A stretch of 64,000 bases of DNA from Paractinoplanes ovalisporus (GTDB lineage: Bacteria; Actinomycetota; Actinomycetes; Mycobacteriales; Micromonosporaceae), in the NCBI RefSeq assembly GCF_016834655.1, contig NZ_JAENHP010000003.1, positions 682,001 to 746,000 on the forward strand, in the 5' to 3' direction. The position numbers and the translations under genes were made by a program. Below the pieces are notes generated by a model. The model did no database searches, was not told the origin of the DNA, and saw only the letters and a list, made by a program, of their open reading frames with translations. Every line of letters starts with the position of its first letter. The first letter of the stretch is position 1. Shown in pieces: positions 58,616 to 64,000 of this stretch.

Positions 58616-61555
58616 GTGGAGCGGACCTACGGCCTCGGCATCGACCTCGGCACGACCCAGACGGCGGCTGCCGTGTGTGACCAGGGCGGACAAGCTTCCG
58701 TCGTACGGCTGGGGGGCCGTCGCGCCGAGATCCCGTCGCTGGTGTTCGTCCGGGCCGACGGCGGGCTGCTGATCGGCGACGCGGCCGAGCGCCGGGGGCT
58801 GGCCGAGCCGTCCCGCCTGGCCCGCGAGTTCAAGCGCCGCATCGGCGACCCGGTGCCGATCCTGGTCGGCGGCACCCCGTTCTCGGCCCACGCGCTCACC
58901 GGCCGGCTGCTGCGCCACGTGCTCGACGAGGTCACCCGGCAGCGCGAGGCGCCCCCGTCGTCGATCACGCTGACCCACCCGGCGAACTGGGGTCCCTACA
59001 AGCGCGAGCAGTTCGAGCAGGCCGTCCGGCTGGCCGACGCCGAAAACGTGACGTTCCGTACGGAACCCGAGGCCGCCGCCCTGCACCACGCGACCGCCCG
59101 CCGAATAGCGTCCGGAGAGACCGTCATGGTGTACGACCTGGGCGGCGGGACGTTCGACGTGGCCCTGCTACGGCGTGACGGCGACGGGTTCACGCTGCTG
59201 GGCGAGCCCGAGGGCATCGAGCAGCTGGGCGGGGCCGACTTCGACGAGGCCGTGTTCGCCCACGTGGTCGGCGCGCTCGGCGACGCCGCGCTGGAACTCG
59301 ACGCCGACGATCCCGAGGTCGTGGCCGCGCTGGCCCGGCTGCGGCGCGACTGTGTCGAGGCCAAGGAGGCGCTGTCGTTCGACACCGAGGCCGAGATTCC
59401 GGTGGCGCTGCCCGGGCTGCACACGCGGGTGCGGCTCAACCGGTCCGAACTGGAATCGATGATCGCGCCCGCCCTGGAAGACACGGTGACCGCCACCCGC
59501 CGGGCGTTGCGCTCGGCCGGGCTCGACGCCGGGCAGGTCAGCGCGGTGCTGCTGGCGGGCGGGTCGTCGCGGATCCCGATCGTGGGGCAGTTGCTGGGCG
59601 AGGAGTTCGGTCGCCCGGTGATCGCCGACCCGCATCCGGAGCACAGCATCGCGCTGGGCGCGGCGCTCGCCACCGGGGGCCTGTTCCCGATGCCGGCCCC
59701 GACGTCGCCGTTCCCGGTCACGCCGGTCGCGCCGGTCGCGCCGTCGCCCGCGGAACAGGCAACTCCGCCGTACGGACAGCAGCCGTCGACGCCCTATGGC
59801 GAGCAACCGACGACGCCGTACGCCGAGCAACCGGACTCGGGCGACGCTGGGCAGCCGCCGCTGAACCCGACGCGGGTGATGCCGACGCAACCGTTCCCGG
59901 CGCCGCCGCAGCGGGCGGGGGCCAACGGGCCGGTGGCCTTCCAGCGCGGCGCCGCCTCGATCCCCGGCGCGAACCTGTCATCGGAGCCGCTCGCGCACAC
60001 GACGGCCTTCCCCACGGATCCGGCGTCGGAGCCGCTCGCGCGCACAGCCTTCGACGCGAGCCCGGTAGCGCCGCACGACGCCGCGACTCCCTATGGCGGA
60101 GGCCAGGTGCCGCCGGTTTACGACAACCCGGGTGCGCCTCCCGGCGGTGGCTTGGCGGGGGCACCGCCCTCAAGCAGGAGTGCCGGAGCGCCGCCCTACG
60201 GCGGTGGTGCGGAAGCGGCCTACGGCGGCGATGCGGGGGCACCGCCCTACAGCGGGAGTGTAGGAGCACCGCCCAGTGGTGGCGATGCGGGGACACCGCC
60301 CTACAGCGGGAGTGTGGGAACGCCGCCCGGCGGTGGCGATGCGGGGGCGTTGCCCTACAGCGGGGGTGCGGGAGCGCCGCCGTACGGGGGAAACCAGGCG
60401 CCGCCGCCCAACGGTGGCGACGCGGGCAGGCCGCCCTACGGGTCGGGTCCGGGAGTGCCGCCGGGGCCGTACGGGGTGGAGCCGCGGACTCCGGCAGTCT
60501 GGGGCGGCCGGGAGCCGTACGGGAAAGGGAAACCGACCGACCTCGAGCCGCCCCGCCCCCGCCGGACCGGCCGCCGCCTCGCGCTCGCCTCGGGGCTGGC
60601 GGTGGTGCTGGTCGTCGGGGGTGTCGTGGGTGTGGTGGCCTACAACAACCGCGAGAAGGGTGGCGGGCAGACCGCGAGCGGCCCCAGCGTCCCGCCGACC
60701 TCCGCGAGCCCGCCGCCGCCTTACCCGACCGACGCCGCGATTCTCGTGCGGGTCGACACCGGCGCCGCCGACAGCGCCAACCGGGTGTCGAAGGTGGTCT
60801 CGTTCACGCCGGGCACCGGCACCGAACGGACGGAACTGGCCGGGACCGAACCGGGTGACCTGCTGCCCCGCTGGTCGCACCGGCGGGACCGGATCGCGAT
60901 CACGCATGCCAACGCCGACAACACCAACGACATCGTCATCGTGAACAAGGACGGCAGCGACCGCCGCACGCTGGTCACCGGGGTCGCCAACAGCCGGGCC
61001 ACGTGGTCGGGCGACGACACGCGGATCGCGTACATGAAGAAGGTCGGCAAGTACAACCAGATCTTCCGGATCGCGGTCGAGGGGGGCGAACCCGAGCAGA
61101 TCACGTTCTCGGAGGCCGACAAGGACGACCCGTTCTGGACCATCGACAGCAAGGCCATCGTCTACTGGGTGTGGCGGGCCAAGCAGAAGCTGATCTACGT
61201 GATCAACGCCGTCAAGCTGGAGGAGCCCGGGCGGCGCATCACCGAGCCCAAGCACGGGCCGGCGGTCGACCCGGCGCTCTCCCCCGACGACAGCTTCATC
61301 CTGTTCACCCGCGAGAGCCCCGACGGCAACTCCGACATCTGGATCATCGACAAGCTGGCCAAGACCGCGCCGCGGCGGCTGACCACGAGCCCGGAACGCG
61401 AGATGGACCCGACCTGGTCACCGGACGGCAAGTGGTTCGCGTTCACGCGCGGCTCGTACGACAAACCGCAGATCGTGATCATGAAACCGGACGGCACCGG
61501 AGAGACCGTGCTGACCGCGCCCGGCGCCCGTGAGGGTCACCCCTGCTGGTTCTGA
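58616..61555 (+). CDS. Hsp70-like ATPase fused to an external TolB-like propeller
   Basis: A protein of about 979 residues. Residues 1-370 are an Hsp70/DnaK-like nucleotide-binding domain (YGLGIDLGTTQTAAAV, MVYDLGGGTFDVALLRRDGD, AVLLAGGSSRIPIVGQLLGE). Residues about 370-650 are a Pro/Gly-rich, repeat-bearing linker. A transmembrane helix (about 655-680) follows. The external part is a TolB-like propeller (about 700-979, with repeats such as DPALSPDDSFILFTR and PTWSPDGKWFAFTR). The canonical Hsp70 substrate-binding domain is absent. This places an ATPase inside and a sensor or binding propeller outside, a plausible one-component surface receptor. The start is uncertain (GTG 58616 or ATG 58586). 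It overlaps the converging GTPase gene by 19 nt. Confidence 0.85.
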   Translation: MERTYGLGIDLGTTQTAAAVCDQGGQASVVRLGGRRAEIPSLVFVRADGGLLIGDAAERRGLAEPSRLAREFKRRIGDPVPILVGGTPFSAHALTGRLLRHVLDEVTRQREAPPSSITLTHPANWGPYKREQFEQAVRLADAENVTFRTEPEAAALHHATARRIASGETVMVYDLGGGTFDVALLRRDGDGFTLLGEPEGIEQLGGADFDEAVFAHVVGALGDAALELDADDPEVVAALARLRRDCVEAKEALSFDTEAEIPVALPGLHTRVRLNRSELESMIAPALEDTVTATRRALRSAGLDAGQVSAVLLAGGSSRIPIVGQLLGEEFGRPVIADPHPEHSIALGAALATGGLFPMPAPTSPFPVTPVAPVAPSPAEQATPPYGQQPSTPYGEQPTTPYAEQPDSGDAGQPPLNPTRVMPTQPFPAPPQRAGANGPVAFQRGAASIPGANLSSEPLAHTTAFPTDPASEPLARTAFDASPVAPHDAATPYGGGQVPPVYDNPGAPPGGGLAGAPPSSRSAGAPPYGGGAEAAYGGDAGAPPYSGSVGAPPSGGDAGTPPYSGSVGTPPGGGDAGALPYSGGAGAPPYGGNQAPPPNGGDAGRPPYGSGPGVPPGPYGVEPRTPAVWGGREPYGKGKPTDLEPPRPRRTGRRLALASGLAVVLVVGGVVGVVAYNNREKGGGQTASGPSVPPTSASPPPPYPTDAAILVRVDTGAADSANRVSKVVSFTPGTGTERTELAGTEPGDLLPRWSHRRDRIAITHANADNTNDIVIVNKDGSDRRTLVTGVANSRATWSGDDTRIAYMKKVGKYNQIFRIAVEGGEPEQITFSEADKDDPFWTIDSKAIVYWVWRAKQKLIYVINAVKLEEPGRRITEPKHGPAVDPALSPDDSFILFTRESPDGNSDIWIIDKLAKTAPRRLTTSPEREMDPTWSPDGKWFAFTRGSYDKPQIVIMKPDGTGETVLTAPGAREGHPCWF
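60160..60440 (+). repeat. Degenerate Gly/Pro repeat in Hsp70-TolB linker
   Basis: Blocks encoding GGDAGAPPYSGS-type units recur with 60- to 63-nt spacing (for example near 60228, 60288 and 60348), forming the flexible stalk before the transmembrane helix. Confidence 0.6.
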
Positions 61556-62934
61556 CCGGCCACGATCCCCTCGCAGGTGCGGGCCACCGCGCGGGCGGCC
61601 GTGCGCAGGTCGCGGTTGGACAGCGGGTGCTCGGCCAGGCGCTGCCACCGGGCCTGGGCCTCACGGGCCGCCGCACCGGCGTCGTCTGCCCCGGTGAGGC
61701 CGAGCCGCTCGGAGACCCCGCCGCCGGAACCGCCGAGCAGACGGTCCATCTCGGCCCGCCGGTCGTCGGCCAGGGTGAGCCGGCCCGAGCGCAGCTGGTG
61801 CAGCAGGCGCAGCTCGACGAACTCGTGGGCGCCGGCCCGGATCCGTTCGGCGTCGGCGACCAGGGGTGAGCCGGGCGCGAGGCAGGCGTCGAGGGCGGCC
61901 AGGGCGCTGCGGGCCTTGAGCACCCCGGCCCGGCCCTCGAGGTGGGTGCGCAGCAGGTCGCGCAGGCGGGTGATGCCGCTGTGCTCGGTCAGGGCCGCGG
62001 CCAGCCCGGCCGAGTCGGTGACCACGCCCTCGTGGATCAGGCGGGTGCTCAGCCGTACGCCGAACAGGCCGACCCGGGTGAGCACGTGGCGACGTTGCTC
62101 GCTGCCGGCCGCGAACCGGTCGGCGGTCAGCAGCAGCTCGACGATGTGGTCCATGGGCAGCGCCGCGACCTGGGCCAGCGTGCGGAACTCCTCCTCGCGC
62201 AGGGTGGCCCCGGCCGCGCCGAGCAGGCCCGCGACCGGCACGACGACCGGGCAGAGCCGGCGCAACCGCAGGTCGGCGGTGTAGCGGTCGGCGACCCGGT
62301 CGGCGGCGGTCATGGCGTCGAGGCGGCAGCCGCCGATCTCGTCGGCCCGGGACAGCACGCCGATGGCGTTGACCGAGGTGCCGCCCTCGCCGCCGCCGTG
62401 GAAGGCCTCCAGGAAGCGCACGTCGCCGCCGTGCAGGTGGCGCAGCAGGTAGATGACGGCGTCGGCCCGGCCGTCGCGGTTGAGGAACGTGTGGGTGCGG
62501 GCCGACACGTCGGCCGACAGGGATTCGATGCCGGGCGTGTCGATCAGGGTGTGGCGGCGCAGGCGGGCACTGGGGACGCGGACCTCGAGGCGGTCGACGT
62601 CGGCGGCCGGGCGGCCCAGGTCGATGCGGACCGCGCCGTCGCGCCGGGTGAACGGTCTCGCCTCGGCGGTGCCGTCGCGCAGGTACGACGTGACGGCGTA
62701 CGCGGGACCGTCGGCGTACCAGGTGACGACCCGGGTGCACTCGCCCGCGTCGGTGGCGGCCAGCTCCTCGCCGATCAGCGCGTTGAGCAGCGTCGACTTG
62801 CCGGCCTTGAGCTTGCCGGCGATGGCCACCCGCAGCGGCTCGTCGAGGCGGCGCCGGGCCCGCACCAGCCGCGGGTCGCCGGTGGCGGCGACGGCCCGGT
62901 CGAGCAGGTCGCGGGTCTGGGCGAGGAGGTTCAC
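61537..62934 (-). CDS. Dynamin-like GTPase (IniC-like)
   Basis: A 465-residue dynamin-family GTPase. G1 is VAIAGKLKAGKSTLLNALIG (about 36-55), G2 a Thr in AGECTRVV, G3 TLIDTPGIESL and G4-like VLSRADEIGG. After the GTPase domain the rest is helical, as in bacterial dynamins, without an obvious membrane-inserting segment. It resembles mycobacterial IniC, which acts in a pair with IniA in envelope-membrane remodelling and stress tolerance. It overlaps the upstream partner by 4 nt (ATGA), and converges on the Hsp70-TolB gene. Confidence 0.86.
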   Translation of the reverse strand: MNLLAQTRDLLDRAVAATGDPRLVRARRRLDEPLRVAIAGKLKAGKSTLLNALIGEELAATDAGECTRVVTWYADGPAYAVTSYLRDGTAEARPFTRRDGAVRIDLGRPAADVDRLEVRVPSARLRRHTLIDTPGIESLSADVSARTHTFLNRDGRADAVIYLLRHLHGGDVRFLEAFHGGGEGGTSVNAIGVLSRADEIGGCRLDAMTAADRVADRYTADLRLRRLCPVVVPVAGLLGAAGATLREEEFRTLAQVAALPMDHIVELLLTADRFAAGSEQRRHVLTRVGLFGVRLSTRLIHEGVVTDSAGLAAALTEHSGITRLRDLLRTHLEGRAGVLKARSALAALDACLAPGSPLVADAERIRAGAHEFVELRLLHQLRSGRLTLADDRRAEMDRLLGGSGGGVSERLGLTGADDAGAAAREAQARWQRLAEHPLSNRDLRTAARAVARTCEGIVAGQNQQG

Positions 62935-64000
62935 GACGCCAGCCGATCGAGCCGCAGGCGCTGTTCCCGCAGCGACGTGGCCCGGTGGCGGCGCTGCGGC
63001 TCGGCGAGGGCGGCCACCTCGCGGACCACGGCCTCGGCGGCGTGGGCGGAGCGGCTGAGTTCGCGGGCCCGGGTGGCGAACTCGTCGCGCAGCAGGCGCT
63101 GGGTGCGGCGTACGGCCTCCCGGCTGTCCCGTCCGACGTGGAAGCCGACCTCGTCGACGTACCGGCGAAGTTCCTGACCGGCCTGGGCCCGGCGCTGCTG
63201 CACCTGACGTTCCTTCTCGGCCTTGACCAGGCGGCGCCCGAGCGTGACCCCGGCCAGCAGTCCGAGCGGCGCCGCCCAGGCCACACTGAACAGCGCACCG
63301 ACCGCGCCGAGCAGGTAGAAACCGCCGTACGCGACGCGGGCCGCGGTGAAGGCGCCGAGGAACTGCCGCATGCCGGACTTGTCGAACGTGAGGGTGATCT
63401 GCCGGGCCTTGTCGGTGTTGGTGCGCAGCACCGGCAGGGTGGCGCTGATGTCGCGCGCCTCCATGCCGAACCGCTCGGCGACCTCGCCGGCCAGCTGCTC
63501 GGCCCGGGTGACCAGCAGCATCAGGTTGTCGGCGGCGGCCCGGGCGGCCTCACGCGCGGCCCACGCCTGGAAGTCCTGCAAGGTCTCGCGGGGGTCGGAG
63601 GAGGCCAGGATCTCCTCGCCCTGGCGGATCAGCAGGCGCAGCCGTTCACGCAGGTCGTGGTCGACGTCGGCCGCGAGGTCCTGGATGCCGTCCTGCAGCA
63701 CGACCTGCCACGTGCCGCCGGCCAGGGACTCACTGCGGCGGGCGCGTTCGGCGTAGCGGGCGTGCAGCCCCGGGTCGCCGGCCGCGGCCTCCTCGGCGTC
63801 GAGACGTTCGCGGAGCTGGGCGGCGACGAAGGTGAGCTCGGCGCGGGCGGCGGTGACCCGGGCCTCGGCGGCGCTTCCGGCGATTTCCGTACGCAGGAGC
63901 TCGACCAGCCGCGGGAAACCCGACTCGGCGTTCAGGTCGGTGTCGTCGCGGGCCTGGGCGCGCATCCGCAGGAACGACGAGACCGGCACGACGGGCAGGT
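62931..64000 (-). CDS. Dynamin-like GTPase (IniA-like), truncated by window edge
   Basis: The visible 356 residues are the C-terminal part of a second dynamin-like protein; the GTPase motifs lie outside the window. It begins at the LPVVPVSSF strand after the G-domain and continues as long amphipathic helices (ARVTAARAELTFVAAQLRER, DLAADVDHDLRERLRLLI). A Gly/Ala-rich hydrophobic pair (VAYGGFYLLGAVGALFSVAW, then AAPLGLLAGVTLG, about 220-255) is typical of the membrane-binding tip of IniA/BDLP. The stop overlaps the IniC-like start by 4 nt. Bacterial dynamins usually work as such tandem pairs. Confidence 0.82.
   Translation of the reverse strand, partial: LPVVPVSSFLRMRAQARDDTDLNAESGFPRLVELLRTEIAGSAAEARVTAARAELTFVAAQLRERLDAEEAAAGDPGLHARYAERARRSESLAGGTWQVVLQDGIQDLAADVDHDLRERLRLLIRQGEEILASSDPRETLQDFQAWAAREAARAAADNLMLLVTRAEQLAGEVAERFGMEARDISATLPVLRTNTDKARQITLTFDKSGMRQFLGAFTAARVAYGGFYLLGAVGALFSVAWAAPLGLLAGVTLGRRLVKAEKERQVQQRRAQAGQELRRYVDEVGFHVGRDSREAVRRTQRLLRDEFATRARELSRSAHAAEAVVREVAALAEPQRRHRATSLREQRLRLDRLAS

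Overview
The window is very GC-rich (roughly 70 %, with near-saturated G/C at third codon positions) and is packed with Gram-positive, actinobacterial gene families: ECF sigma/RskA-type anti-sigma pairs, mycothiol-type DinB enzymes, IniA/IniC-like dynamin GTPases, an Hsp70-TolB hybrid, paired P450s and a three-gene pntAA/pntAB/pntB transhydrogenase. Together with the many CCGTACGG octamers and two chemoreceptors, this suggests a motile Micromonosporaceae member such as Actinoplanes. That placement is inference; no rRNA is present. I saw no IS element, integrase, CRISPR array, tRNA or rRNA, so this looks like ordinary chromosome.

Layout. 1-3.7 kb: truncated TPR gene, a small orphan gene, and a MarR regulator divergent from an MMPL exporter with a palindromic operator between them. 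3.7-16.6 kb: a sulfur region. A SsuD-like sulfonate monooxygenase is divergent from a Tat-exported sulfite oxidase; then come a lipoprotein and an SGNH hydrolase; then a tauCABD-like uptake and dioxygenase operon with a LysR gene; then, divergent from LysR, an operon of alpha/beta hydrolase, a ketopantoate-reductase/rhodanese fusion and a FAD-linked oxidase. 16.6-20 kb: anti-sigma and ECF sigma genes plus a beta-propeller gene. 20-31.5 kb: small enzymes (GNAT, glutathionyl-hydroquinone-reductase-like, VOC, TraB-like, methyltransferase), membrane proteins, a GGDEF-EAL protein, an APH-type kinase and phosphoketolase. 31.6-39.7 kb: membrane sulfatase-like protein, class III aminotransferase, two chemoreceptors meeting at a perfect terminator, an 844-bp repeat-rich gap, and an acetoacetate-decarboxylase-like gene. 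39.7-47.9 kb: transhydrogenase operon, esterase, DinB enzyme, EamA transporter, phosphotransferase, HAD protein and trypsin-like protease. 48-64 kb: a second repeat-rich gap, two P450 genes, P1 peptidase, OsmC, membrane proteins, a glycosyltransferase/GH92 mannosidase pair, the Hsp70-TolB hybrid and two dynamin-like GTPases (the last cut by the window end).

Four cross-cutting signals stand out. (1) At least fourteen start codons lie exactly 6 or 7 nt downstream of a TANNNT -10 hexamer, which means leaderless mRNAs; one of them implies an ATT start for the GH92 gene, and one pair is back-to-back with start codons about 25 bp apart. (2) A motif CCTAT-N7-GTAGGAA recurs beside the sulfonate/sulfite pair, the tau operon, the rhodanese-fusion operon (weaker) and the thiol-transferase gene, suggesting a local sulfur regulon. 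(3) The palindrome CCGTACGG is strongly over-represented and lies at the junctions of tandem intergenic repeats with 26-, 99- and 100-nt periods. (4) In-frame minisatellites have expanded inside several unrelated proteins.
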